Part shown: piece by piece, positions 10,549 to 21,774 of the stretch
How the letters are laid out: each line of letters starts with the position of its first letter
Position numbering within the stretch: position 1 is the stretch's first letter
Source: Orobanche coerulescens
Lineage: Eukaryota; Streptophyta; Magnoliopsida; Lamiales; Orobanchaceae
Assembly: GCA_033398695.1 (NCBI GenBank)
Contig: CM065801.1
Location: forward strand, 53,082,358 to 53,146,357
Reading direction: 5' to 3'
DNA length: 64,000 nucleotides
Translations under genes and position numbers: made by a program
Notes under the pieces: generated by a model
Seen by the model: the letters and a program-made list of their open reading frames with translations, nothing else
Told to the model about the DNA's origin: nothing
The model's database searches: none

Positions 10549-11666
10549 TGTTGTTGCGCAAAATATTTATCCGAAGATTAAATACTGCTGGAATGAACGG
10601 ACAACAATCAAAGTTGCGGGAGCACTTCCGAGAGAATATGAATAAACACAAGATTTGCCGGGTTTCTTAGGCCCTGGCTTGAATGCTCTCGCGAGATGTT
10701 ATTAATACAAATATTCGTGGATACAAGTATTAATGTGAGAATCTAAGTACAAAGAGTGTAAAAAGACTCTGTTAATCCAGCTCTTGAGCGAAGCTTGGTG
10801 TTCTTCGTCCCTGCCGATCGTCTTCTGTATGAGAGAGGCCGAGAGAAGAAAGAACTGAGAGATAGATGTTGCCAAGAGTAGGAGAAAGCCAAGTTGTGTA
10901 TGAAATCTTGTGGGTGTTGAAGTTTTGAAGCCTTTCAGGGAGTAAAAATTCGGTCCTTGGACAAGTGCAGGCTGCCTTCTATTTATAGGGGCAGAGGAGC
11001 CTTGATTTCTGGCGGGCGATCGTCTGCCGGCAAATATAATAATGGGGATCGTCCTTAAGTCACACGGGCTATCGGCCTAAAGTCCAAGGCAGCGGCTGGC
11101 AGCCAGCTGTGCGGTCGAATGAGGAGCCAGCACGCGTCCGGGGTCACTGTCACATGCGGTCCTACTGACACCTTTAGGCGGGCCTGTCGGCTGGTGGGAA
11201 GATGCTGACAGGCTGTGGTCAACGATCCGTGATATGCGGATCTTGTCTCGGCACTGCATGTGGATTCTGTCTTGAGGCTCGGCCTTTGCCGATTGGATGA
11301 CTATCGGCTTCGAGCGGCATGAGGCGGTCGTCTTTATCCGGTCACCAGAGGTCGGCATCGGCCAGTCACTGAGGGTCGGCATTTGCGGTCGCCAAGGGTC
11401 GATTGGCAAGTGCCGGGAGATGATCGTCTGCTAGTCGGCCACCAGGAGTCGATCGCCAAGTACCGAGAGACGATCGTCTTAGATGTCGAGCGCTCGGCAC
11501 CTGGACTTGTCCTGGGACCTTCGGTCGGCCGATACATCTTGTCTGCGGGGCTAAGAGTAGGCCGCCCGATCTCTGGTCGGCAGTTCTGCCTCGGCTGCTC
11601 GGTAATGGCTAGGTCGCCGATCTCCGAGGCGATCGCCGGTCGCAGAGTATAATTCTCGACACAACA
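10549..11666 (-). repeat. 5' LTR of E1 (1118 bp)
   Basis: Same organisation as the 3' LTR. TATA box (rc) at 10980-10987, CGATCG-core palindromes at about 11015-11640. Adjacent to the PBS on its inner side. Confidence 0.9.
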
Positions 11667-11671
11667 GCATT

Positions 11672-12895
11672 AACGCATGCATAGCATCAAGTACAGATAG
11701 GGTTTGACTGACCGTGACCCTATAACTTGATCGGGACATTTGAAAGAAGGGTTTATACGTATACTGGTATTCACGACAGAATGGTTCTTGAATGATCCCA
11801 ATCATTCGTTCTCAGATGGGGTACAGTGTAGTCCGCCAGGCTGGCTAGGTGGTGCTACTACTCTTTGGTTCCTCCCATTGCTGACTGAGACGGACCTACC
11901 GAGTCGCGCGTTAGGATTGACGACGGAATGAATCAAGCTAATTCTCTCATTATGTGTATTAGATATTGGATATCTAAATTTGGGACATTAGATGTCTAAA
12001 TCGATTTATTGGATAAATTGATTTACGGCCTAATGAATTAAATATATCACTGGGTGATTAATTTAATTCATGGATATAATTATTTCTTGTAGAAATTAAT
12101 TATGTTATAATGTATTTGATATGAAGAAATTAATTGGATTAATTAAACTATACAAATACATCGGGACGGAATTGGAGTTTATCTGTTTGGACTCTCGAGA
12201 GTCCGAAACGAACCGAACTCTTCCGTTTCTCCATGCCCCCCTTTTTCTAGCCACCTTCCTTTTGGACTTATGTCTTCATTCTTTAATGAATGATAATTGT
12301 GGAGGTGGGGTTAGATTCCCACATGCATGAGTTGGAACATGTGGGAGGAGTTGAATAAGAGGGATGAAGACATCTTTCATTCACCAACTTTGATGCCATT
12401 GAGAGAGAGAGAGAGAAAAAAAAACATTTTCACAAATTGTCTTCATCATCTTCTTCATATCATCTCAATTGTTCTTGGAGAAAATTGAGAGATTCATTGA
12501 GAGTAAGTGAGTTATACACGTGGAGTGTTGTAATAAAAAATATATAGCTTCATCACTTAGCTCTAGCCGTATCCTCGGAGGATAGCAAGGTGATCGTCGT
12601 TCCGGTCGTTTCTCCGGCGCGTGGCAATTAGAGACGCGGTGCTTTCGGCGTTGGATCGTTCAAGGGCTTGAAGCGGAATAGATTCGTAGAGATCAAGCTT
12701 AGCTTGGGGAATAGCTCAAGAGAAGGTTATCCATCTAATCAACGGACTACAAGGGTGAGTTTCTATATCTCTTGTGAATTCGTTTTTGATATTCGTATAT
12801 ACATAGCTCGATCGATCCTCGTAGGGATTCGGATCGAATTAATTTTCGTTTTACCGCTTCCGCTGGGCCTTCGTTTTAGGCACCTAATCCCAACA
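11672..12895 (+). repeat. 5' LTR of element F, second part
   Basis: Continues F after E1 and ends AATCCCAACA directly before a primer binding site. It contains a chain of hairpins at 11959-12144, a 16-bp palindrome GGACTCTCGAGAGTCC (12189-12204) and a CCCACATG / CATGTGGG stem near 12317. The reunited LTR is about 1975 bp. No coding region. Confidence 0.75.
11959..12144 (+). other. Chain of hairpins, four with an identical TGG triloop
   Basis: TTAGATAT tgg ATATCTAA (11959-11977). GACAT tag ATGTC (11984-11996). A 13-bp arm pair with one G-U around TGG (11997-12025). An 18-bp arm pair with two mismatches around TGG (12033-12071). A bulged stem (about 12075-12102). AATTAAT tgg ATTAATT (12128-12144). 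Confidence 0.85.
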
Positions 12896-14372
12896 GTGGT
12901 ATCGGAGAGTAGGTCTTGCGATCGTATATACGATATTAGCATTTGGAATGCTTGATTAGATGGTGTATGATTTGGAATCATAATAGTATTAATCGTTGAT
13001 TTTCTATTGTTCATCTAAAAATTAATTTTTCATGATTTTATGTTACAATATAAATCTATTTTTCTTTTGAGAAACTGATTTAAATGAGTAATATAAAGAT
13101 TAGAAAAATATTATTTTTGGAATCGGGGCGAAAAAAACGAGCCGAAAACATAAACGGACCGGCACTTGAGCCGCCAGGCACCGCCGCGGGTTCCGCTCAG
13201 ATGACCGCGTCTGGGCAAGCAGGAGCGAGTCTCGGTCGGCAGCGCCCGCCGTTTCGGCACTGCAGTGTGCCACCTCGCCGGCACTGGCAGTGTCCCGGGC
13301 TTGGCCCGGCCGTGTTTTCCGACTCCATTTTTTATATTTCGTTCGATAATTAATTTCCTACAAATTAAATTGGATTTAATTTGACTAAGATTTAATTATG
13401 GTAATTTTATTCTTAAGGGAATTAATTTAATGAAATATTTTCTCGTCCGAAACAAGTTAAAATTGACGGTTGTTTGAATTAATTGGATTAATTCATTTTG
13501 GATGGATTGTTTTATATTGATTGGATCAATATTCAGATTCATTATGAATGCCATTTAATTAATGCGTTGGATGCATTATTTTTTGAATGGTGATGTGGTT
13601 CATGGACCTACTTTTTTTAATCGTTCGGTTTTATTCGACTGGGTTGTAAAGGCCGTTTTGAGCCTATTTATTTTACTAGAAATATTTGTATCTAGGATGC
13701 AATTTTCAATGTAAAATTTATATGTAATAATGAAGACCGGAGGAAGATCCGTTTCGAGAAGACGGAGATTCAAGACGAAGACTTGTAATTAGATTATGGA
13801 GTTTTTGTTTTCTAGGAACGGTCCATGAACCACATGTTGGTAGCAACTAGGTTGTGAATGGTTGTTTCATGTTGTATGAATGCCACAAAAGCGCTTAAAT
13901 GATTAATGTGCAAAGTGTAACGTTAATCGCGATAATTCTCCCACAACAAATAATTAAGTTTATAAGGTTTTAAGGTTTTCCTTACCTCCATCGAGTTTTC
14001 GGGAAATTGAAATCCAAACCGGATGTGCTATGCTTCCGAGTTATCGGGTAGTCATTCGGGGAGGACGGATAAATTATCGGGAGAGCATTTGGATGCTTTC
14101 GGTTGGAGCAAATTTTATCCCTAGAAACCTGATAGGTTGCCGGATAAGATTCAATTGTGAAACTGATTTGCGTCGATGGCATAAACTTAACTTGTTCACG
14201 AACCATAGAAACCGTATAGGTTGAGGGGAGTGAACAAGGGGAAAAAGAAGACCGAATCATCCATTAGATGGGTTGGTGTTGGACACCACTTTATGAAAAT
14301 TAATAGACTAGAAACTTGTTTGGTTGCCCTCTATTAAGATTTATAAAGAAATCGATCACCACTATGAAGTAT
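12896..14372 (+). mobile_element. Internal region of F: leader without recognisable gene
   Basis: No gag or pol similarity recognised. It has TGG-loop hairpins at 12938-12952, 12966-12982, 13362-13382, 13476-13494, 13514-13532, 13561-13577 and 14274-14288. A 16-bp inverted repeat lies at 13593-13608 and 13820-13835. A GC-rich block lies at 13140-13310. Cut at 14372 by E3; any coding part of F would lie beyond the window. Confidence 0.6.
12897..12908 (+). other. Primer binding site of F
   Basis: TGGTATCGGAGA follows the LTR end by one base. It matches the tRNA-iMet-type PBS of plant elements (TGGTATCAGAGC) with changes. Confidence 0.7.
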
Positions 14373-15380
14373 GTTGTGTCGAGAATTATACGTCTCGACA
14401 GGCGATCGCCTCAGAGACTGGGCAACCTAGCCTTAGCCCGGCAGCCAAGGCAGAACTGCCGACCGAAGGTCCCAGGACAAGTCCCGGTGCCGAGCGATCG
14501 ACATCTAAGACGATCGTCTCCCGGTACTTGGCGATCGACTCCTGGTGGCTGACTAGCAGACGATCATCTATCGGCACTTGCCGATGCCGACCTCTGGTGA
14601 CCGACCAATGACGACCGCCTCATGCCGCTCGAAGCCGATAATCATCCAGTCGGCAAAGGCCGAAGCTTAGGACAGAACCCACAAGCAGTACCGAGACAAG
14701 ATCCGCATTTCATGGATCATTGACCACAACTTGTCAGCATCTTTTCACCAGCCGACAGGCCTGCCGAAAGGTGTCAGTAGGACCGCCTGTGACAGCAACT
14801 CCGGATGCATGGTGGCTCCTCATTGGACCACACAGCTGGCTGACGGCAGCAGCCTTGGACTTTAGGCAGACAGCCCATGTGACTTAAAGACGATCACCCC
14901 ATTATTATATTAGACGAAAGGCGATCGCCCGCCAGGAAATAAGGCATCTCCGCCCCTATAAATAGAAGGCTGCCTGCACTTGGAAATCTCTTGGTCATTC
15001 TCGCTATTTCACGCACAATACAGGATTTCAGCACACAACTTGGCTTTCCTACTCTTGGCAACAGCTATCTCTCGGTTCCTTCTTCTCTCTCAGCATCTCC
15101 TACACAGAAGACGATCGACAGAGAGCAAGAACACCAAAGCTTCGCTCAAGAGCTAGATAGATAGGATCTTTTACATTCTTTGTATTTAGATTATCACATT
15201 AATACTTGTATCCACGAATACTTATTAATAACCTCTCGCGAGAGCATTCAAGCCCGGGCCTAATAAACCCGGCAAATCTAGTGTTATTCACACCCCCTCG
15301 GAAGTGCTCCCGCAACCTTGTTTGTTGTCCGTCCATTCCAGCAGTATTTCATCTTCGGATAAATATTTCGGGCAACAACA
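14373..15380 (+). repeat. 5' LTR of E3 (1008 bp)
   Basis: Forward copy of the E LTR, TGTTGTGTCGAG...CAACAACA. Palindromes GGCGATCGCC (14401-14410, 14920-14929) and AGACGATCGTCT (14508-14519) lie upstream of the TATA box TATAAATA (14957-14964). Palindrome CTCTCGCGAGAG at 15233-15244. AATAAA (15262-15267) lies in the loop of a CCGGG / CCCGG hairpin. Confidence 0.9.
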
Positions 15381-15381
15381 A

Positions 15382-15393
15382 TTGGCGCTAGAA
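15382..15393 (+). other. Primer binding site of E3
   Basis: TTGGCGCTAGAA directly follows the LTR, identical in type to that of E1. Confidence 0.75.
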
Positions 15394-15506
15394 GAAGGGC
15401 ATCTAACCCTCAATTTTATTCCTACCGTCTTGAAGGACACTCACTGTTCTCCGGGGCATATACCTGAAGAAACACTCACTGTTCTTCAGAGAAAGCTTTC
15501 AGAATC

Positions 15507-16736
15507 ATGTCTTCCGCCTCCGCATCGAAGAAAGCCGCTGGTCGATCCGCTAGACACCTCGTTCCGTCGCAGTCCGAGCCACAGCCGATGGCGGAGGGTA
15601 GCCGCCGCGATCTGAGATGCTCGATCCCGCCCCTGGGGGACGGCCCAAGTCTCTCGCTCGATCAGTTTCAAACCGCGGAACAGATCGAGGAGGCCATGGC
15701 CATCCTACAGGAGCGACGGAGTGCTCTCGACGCGCCTCCCGCTATCACCCCCTCGGCCATCCGCCGGATGACCAAACGGAAGTTCAAGGCGTTGCTGACC
15801 GAGCGATCGCCAGGAGGCTCCCATCCGCAAGAAGAGGCGCTCGCCAGCCGGGGCACCTCCATTTTCGATCGCCTGGGCAGCGACCCATCTTGGCGACCGG
15901 GGCAGTCCGGCCCCAGCCACGAGACGACGGAGCTCGAGTCCGTCACCAGGAGTTCGGCATATCCGACTCCCAGAAGGCCGACCAGACATCTGGCTCCCCC
16001 TCGCTAAGTAGCCGAGGTCGGCAACAGTGGAGTCAGAAGATCGGTACACGATCGCCTCAGCTCCCGCTCCAAAAGCCGATCCACGAGCGACCATGCTACA
16101 GCGATGGCCGCGATGCAATGCTGGCTCGAAGACATGAAGGCGCTCCTGGAATCTGGGGCAGGCGCCAAGAGCAAGATCGTCGGGCCGAGCGAGCCGCTCG
16201 CGGTCCACATCGAGCTCGCCCCAGTGCAGCGTAAGATCGCTCCTCCGCAAACACCCTTGTACGAAGGGAGATCAGACCCCGAAACACGCATGAGCAAGTT
16301 CAACATCTACATGACCGGGTGTGGGGCATCTGATGCGACCAGGTGCCGAATGTTCCCTCTGATGCTGGACGACCTTGCCCACAGGTGGTACGCCTCATTG
16401 CCGCCTCGGTCCATCGGCTCCTTTAACCAACTGGCGAACGACTTCACAGCGTACTTCGCCACCAGGGTCGCTCGGCCAGAAGGTCCCCATCGCATGATGC
16501 GAATCAAACAAGGGGAAGAAGAGTCCGAGTCGGACTATATCGACCGGGTAGTCGAGATCATCCTCAACGGCGAGTCCATAAGCGATGAGATCGCCCTCTA
16601 CGCGGTCCTAGGAGGATTCCATGGTCTTTCGCCTATGTTCAGGCATCTTACGAAAGACCAACCCTCGACCTACACAATCTTCCGAGCTAAGGCCGCAGAC
16701 TTTCTGGCCAGGCAAAGGTTTCTTCTTAGCCTATGA
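15507..16736 (+). pseudogene. Ty3/gypsy Gag of E3, one nonsense codon
   Basis: 410-codon frame, close relative of the E1 gag. Start chosen at MSSAS, which both copies share, about 125 bases after the PBS. The gag domain lies at about residues 280-370 (RWYASLPPRS). Stop TAA at 16005-16007 where E1 has a Gln codon, so a C-to-T change. The frame ends at TGA 16734-16736, followed by ordinary element sequence in place of the rDNA piece found in E1. No protease or polymerase follows before the element is cut. Confidence 0.88.
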
Positions 16737-16801
16737 GAAGCGCTATCGGAGCCCGAACGGCGATCTCCAGTCTTCCAGCCCGATTGCCGGTATCATGCTG
16801 G
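16737..16801 (+). other. Remaining 3' stretch of E3
   Basis: Matches the E1 internal region beyond the rDNA insert (shared AGTCTTCCAGCCCGAT). Ends where the reverse LTR E4 begins. Confidence 0.6.
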
Positions 16802-17506
16802 TGTTGCCCGAAATATTTATCCGAAGATGAAATACTGCTGGAATGGACGGACAACAAACAAGGTTGCGGGAGCACTTCCGAGAGAAGATAAATAACACAA
16901 GATTTGCCGGGTTTGTTAGGCCCGGGCTTGAATGCTCTCGCGAGATGTTATTAATACAAATATTCGTGGATACAAGTATTAATGTGAGAATCTAAGTACA
17001 ACGAGTGTAAAAAGATCCTGTTATCCAGCTCTTGAGCGAAGCTTTGGTGTTCTTGCTCTCGGCTGATCGTCTTCTGTGTGAGAGAGGCTGAGAGAGAAGA
17101 ATGAACCGAGAGATAGCTGTTGCCAAGAGTAGGAAAGCCAAGTTGTGTGTATTGCTTCTGTATTGTGCGTGAATAGTGAGAATGCCAGAGAGATTGGACC
17201 AGTGCGGGGAGCCTTCTATTTATAGGGGCTGAGATGCCTTGTTTCCTAGCGGGCGATCGCCTTTCGTCCAATATAATAATGGGGCGATCGTCTTCAAGTC
17301 ACATGGGCTGTCTGCCTAAAGTCCAAGGCAGTTGCTGGCAGCCAGCTGTGCGGTCCAATGAGGAGCCAGCACACGTCCAGAGTTGCTGTCACAGGTGGTC
17401 CTACTGACATCTTTCGGCAGTCCTGTCGGCTGGTGGAAGGATGCTGACAGGCTGTGGTCAATGATCCGTGAAAAGCGGATCTTGTCCGGGCACTGCACGT
17501 TGGTTT
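16802..17506 (-). repeat. Reverse LTR of a further E element (E4), cut by the B1 array
   Basis: Starts TGTTGCCCGAAAT, aligns with the 7053-8173 LTR for about 700 bp including the rc TATA box near 17217, and breaks off at 17506. It is opposite in orientation to E3, so it is a separate insertion or an inverted rearrangement. The remainder is outside the window. Confidence 0.8.
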
Positions 17507-18690
17507 TGTAACACCCCCAAACTGTTCGGGAATATTACAGCGCCGCAGACCCTCTCCGAGAGGATCTACCAGGCTAAATACAGAAAACACAACAAACAAT
17601 ACATGCCGACATGGCTAAATAATGAACCATTAGACCGATTTGGTCTTTTACCACAACATACACATCAACCATACATTACTCTTTCTCGCAACTCGTACCC
17701 ACGCAGGGGCTAACATAAATCAACATTCCCATAAAACGGGAATAATAGACACAGCGGAAGGACAAAACAACAAGGCATCGCCAAAAGACTCAACACCGGT
17801 CTTCATGTGATTAGTATCGCCGTCTTCCATCATCCTTCGTAACGATCATGTGAATTGCTCCCCAGCAACCTGCAAGTACCTGGATGCAAAACAGACATCC
17901 ACCCCCCGAATACTCGGGGGTTAGCAAAACTCCACTGTTTTGCTAGTGCAAGTATAAATACAAAGACAAGCCATACATATCATACTCCAAGAACTTAGAA
18001 ATCGTTAATATAATTCCCGAGATAATTCACTTGATCAAAACAGTTTGAATTATGAAAGATAGGAAAAAAATAATTTTACATCTTACAAAACATTTTACGA
18101 TCTCGGGAGTTTTGAAAGCATTTGGGGTTTAAGAATTTTCAAGCCTTTCGAAACACTTAGGGACATAGCCCAACAATCGTTTATTTCAAAATACAATTCC
18201 GATAGCAGATAATAGGGTCCACGACCCAATCATAACATTCCAGTCACAAACACAGGGGTCCACGACCCAAATCATCCACATCACATACTCACAAGAATAA
18301 CTCGGTGGAAACTACACCGTGTCAAACATTACCATGACAATAGTCTCACAGAACGACATCAGAGAGCACCACTTTGCAACTTAACCAATCCAGTCGCACT
18401 CAACATACCACAGAGCTACAATGCACAGAGAAACCACAGGACTCACGTACCCATACCAAATTATCAGAACCAAGAAACGAATCATACACAACACATTTAT
18501 TGGTGCCATTCCAGCTAAGTACCCTACCATTTGGACTGCCATTCTAATCAGACGAAGTATGCGCCAAAAATCACAGTTCTCCAACAAAACATTTCAAAGT
18601 TAACCTTGGTACGAGACTCACGACCACCGTACCCCGCAGAGCCCCGTCGGACATCCCTGGGTGGTTAACCATAGTTCGCGATACGCAACT
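17507..18690 (-). repeat. B1 LTR1, left part
   Basis: Starts TGTAACACCCCC (LTR end in sense). It holds the double hairpin at 17903-17944 (CCCCCGA / TCGGGGG and AGCAAAAC / GTTTTGCT) and half of the stem cassette near 18604-18688. Interrupted at CAACT (18686-18690) by B2. Confidence 0.88.
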
Positions 18691-19249
18691 TGTAATATCC
18701 GCAATTTTCGATTTCCGGTAATTTCTTTTTTTTTCTTTTTTTCAGCTGAAGTCCGTTTTGATGAATCGCTCATGACCGTTTCGTCATTCTGAGAATGATT
18801 AATTCTACACTTTTTGACATCCGAGTTCGTTTCGGTGTCGTTTTGTTGAGTTCCATGCTTTTTAGCGACTTTTCCGCACTTGAGTTCGATTCTTGCGAAT
18901 CTCGTTCGAAACTGCTATTTCGAGTTTCCCGTAAGTCCGTTTAACTTTGTTAGACGTGTTGTGAACTTCAGTTTGGTTATTCGATCACGTATCGTGATTT
19001 CCGGGCGTTCTGGGCCATTTTGTAATTTCTTGAAAGTTACGGGTATCCGTATCTGTAATTGTTGTCCCGACCCATTTCTTGGTCGCGTATGATTAATTAT
19101 GGTATTATATTTTCATTTCAGGTCGTTGATGTTGTCCGCGAACTTTTCGTCGTGTTCGTTCCGTACGTTTTCGGAAATCGGGTCGTCGAGCCCTGGTGGT
19201 CGCATCGCCGGACGGTTATGGATCGGCCGGACGATGGCGGGCACCGGTC

Positions 19250-19690
19250 GGACAGGTGCGGCAGGAACCGGTGTAGCGCACGCTATGGCCGGAAGGCTGC
19301 GCGCGCTAACCGGCAGGTGTAGCGCACGCTATCGGCTGGCCTTACGCACGCTATCGGGTCTGGACAGTGGGGTTCTGAGATTCTGGACTCGGTCAAGATC
19401 GGCAGGTAGCGCACGCTACTGTCGGTCATAGCGCACGCTAACCGGCAGGGGTAGCGCATGCTGTCGGCCGACTAGCGTACGTTACCGGGGCGATCTGTTT
19501 AGTCCAGAGGCTACTGGACAGGTCGGCTAGCGCGCGCACGCTTCCGGCCGTAGCACACGCTAGCGGGAGTCGGGTCGGCAGGTTTGGTTGGTGGTGCTAG
19601 GTCGTGCGGGCCCTGGCCGAGGGTAATCGGCCGATACCGGCCGATAGCGCACGCTAGTCCGGGAAGGCTAGCGCACGCTAGTTCCGGCCC
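19250..19690 (+). promoter_or_regulatory. TAGCGCACGCTA palindrome-like cluster in B2 U3
   Basis: Many copies of the near-palindrome TAGCGCACGCTA (rc TAGCGTGCGCTA) with variants such as CTAGCGTACG, ending directly upstream of the TATA box at 19693. The 3' LTR has the equivalent tract at about 24675-25096, with indels between the copies. Confidence 0.7.
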
Positions 19691-19692
19691 AG

Positions 19693-19719
19693 TATAAATG
19701 TGACAGAGCAGTCACATTT
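19693..19719 (+). promoter_or_regulatory. TATA box and start-site hairpin of B2
   Basis: TATAAAT (19693-19699) overlaps a perfect hairpin AAATGTGAC / GTCACATTT with loop AGAGCA (19696-19719). It is repeated in the 3' LTR at 25101-25127. Confidence 0.75.
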
Positions 19720-20765
19720 CCTCTCGTTTTTCATTTCCTCCCTTTCTCTTCCGCGGCTGGAGACTTGGAGATCTTGGAGCCATGATGTTTGGCAACAAAT
19801 CCACGAAGTTCTTGAGTTCATAACATCAATCAATCATCCGTTATCATCCTTTGATCCAGTGAATCAAGGTAATCTTACCTTAGAACCCTAATTTCGTGAA
19901 TTTGGGGTTTTTTGCATTTTTGTCCGATTCGTTCCGTGTTGTTGATTAATTCATGATGGGTATGATTAATCTTGGTAGTATTTTTGTGTTCAACATCATT
20001 TAATCCATTGTTCTTCGTCGAATCGAAGTATATTTCTTGATTTCCTTCGAATTGACTTTTTGGGGATTTGTTCTCGATCTCGTTTTTCATCCGTTTTTGA
20101 TGGATCGATTGTGGTTAAATGATGTTGTTAAACACATTCTATGGGTTGTATATTCATATTTCAACTCGGAATTCCATTTTCGTGTTTTGTCGGGACGAAT
20201 CGTGTTCTTTTGGGGGAAATCCTTGAACCTTCGTCATTTGTTCTTTGAATTCAGCGGCTTTGGGTCATACTTTGGAATTGATTTTCGTTGTTATTGTTTT
20301 CGTTCGTAGTTCATTGTTGCGGATTGTCGTTCGGTGGAGTCGGCGAGTTCGTAGTCGGTTCGTGCCAACCTACTTCGGCCGATTCTCCACGTTGTGGTTA
20401 TTCGAGGCAAGTACATTGCCCATACTATTCTTGTTTTATGGATATAATAATTAGTGATCGTCTAAATGTGGTTGTTTGGTCGTTTGAATTGAAATTTCAA
20501 AAGATTCGGTTTAGCCTTGTTAAAGGCTTGTTTTCAAAACGCATGTGTTTTGTGAATGGTGTGTCTTGTAAATGACTATGTGAATCCTATGGATATATTT
20601 GGTGTTGATGATGCACTTGGTATTTGCGTGTGGATGTATATTATTTCATTTCGGTGCGTTGTGGTTTGACGTGGTGTTTTGCTAAGAGTTTGATGCCTCT
20701 GAGTGAATTGTTTGGATATCTTTGTTGCATTGTGTTATTTGTGCGAATTTGCGGATATGGTTAAA

Positions 20766-20911
20766 GGTCTACGGTGACACATGGCACGTGATCATGTGGT
20801 CAGGATGCAACAAGTGATTGATCCAACCGTGAGAGCCTGAGATAATCTACGGTGGCACATGGCATGCGATCATGTGGCCAGGATGCAACAAGCGATTGAT
20901 CCAACCGTGAG
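20766..20911 (+). repeat. Two-unit stem cassette in LTR B2
   Basis: Two units of about 70 bp ending CCAACCGTGAG. Stems: GACACATG / CATGTGGTC (20776-20801) in unit 1 and GGCACATG / CATGTGGCC in unit 2. The A-T to G-C change is matched on both arms. Repeated in the 3' LTR near 26181-26326. Confidence 0.75.
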
Positions 20912-21370
20912 ATGTGTGTGATTTGTTTCGCTAGCCAGCTCGGGAGGGTCCTTCGAGGCCTCGGGCGGGATCAATGGTATTACCCTATTCCCAAGGCGAT
21001 GCGCGTGCGCGATTATGTTTTGTTGATTTTTATGTCCGTCGTGGACACGTGATGTTGGGCTCTGGCCCTGTGAATTATTGTCGATTTTCCATTTGTGAAA
21101 ACAAAACCTTTGGGCTGTGACCCTGTTGATTTTTGGAAAGATAAGGATTTGATAATCTTAAGTTGTTTTCTATCAAAAATCTCGATGGCATTTAAACGGT
21201 TTTATAAATTGCTTTCCCTTGATTTGTGACCTTTCGGTTTTAGAATATTTTACCAAACTCTTGCCTCGGGAAGTGCTCTTCGTTACTTTTGGATTTTTGA
21301 GGATTCCTGGTTATTGTTATTCGTGGAATGTGAATTGTATGGCTCGTATTTTTGCACTTGTACTTGCACT

Positions 21371-21412
21371 AGCAAAACAGTGGAGTTTTGCTAACCCCCG
21401 AGTATTCGGGGG
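21371..21412 (+). other. Double hairpin in LTR B2
   Basis: AGCAAAAC / GTTTTGCT (21371-21392) then CCCCCGA / TCGGGGG (21395-21412), 24 bp upstream of the CAG acceptor. The 3' LTR copy (26786-26827) has a decayed first stem. Confidence 0.75.
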
Positions 21413-21774
21413 GTGGATGTCTATTTTTGCATTCAGGTTTTGGAGCATAGCACAGGGTCGACACGAAGGATGATGAAAGATGAACGATACTAATCACACG
21501 AGGATCCGTTGATGTCGTATTGGTCTAGTTGTATTTTCTTTTCCGCTGCAGTATCTCTTCCCCGTTATACGGGAGTTTATTGTATTTTGACCCCTGCGTG
21601 GGTATGTGTTTGGAATTGAGTTGTATGTTATTATTGAAAGACCAAATCGGTCTACTGAGTCATTTTAGCCTTAAAGGCGATGTTTAGATGTTTGATTTTA
21701 GTTATCAGCCTGGTGTATCCTCTAGGAGAGGGTCTACGGCGTGTAATATCCCTGAGTGGATTGGGGGTGTTACA

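Larger units (their letters stand above)
7053..11666 (-). mobile_element. Complete gag-only LTR retrotransposon E1 (TSD GCATT)
   Basis: Reverse element with 3' LTR 7053-8173, PPT, non-coding segment, rDNA fragment, gag (9193-10422), PBS and 5' LTR 10549-11666. The 5-bp target duplication GCATT is present at 7048-7052 and 11667-11671. The two LTRs (1121 and 1118 bp) are highly similar by eye. No protease, RT, RNase H or integrase was found, so it is non-autonomous. Confidence 0.92.
20407..21436 (+). other. Putative GC-AG intron within LTR B2 (1030 bp)
   Basis: Donor TTCGAG|GCAAGTAC, acceptor TATTTTTGCATTCAG|GT. The 3' LTR keeps the same signals at 25822-26851, also 1030 bp apart. Inferred. 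Confidence 0.5.
18691..21774 (+). repeat. 5' LTR of B2 (3084 bp)
   Basis: TGTAATATCCGC...GGGGGTGTTACA. Order of signals: GC-rich palindrome tract, TATA box with start-site hairpin, GC-AG intron signals, two-unit stem cassette, double hairpin. A hairpin pair of the GGGCT-ctg-GCCC type occurs near 21057. No gene. Confidence 0.92.
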
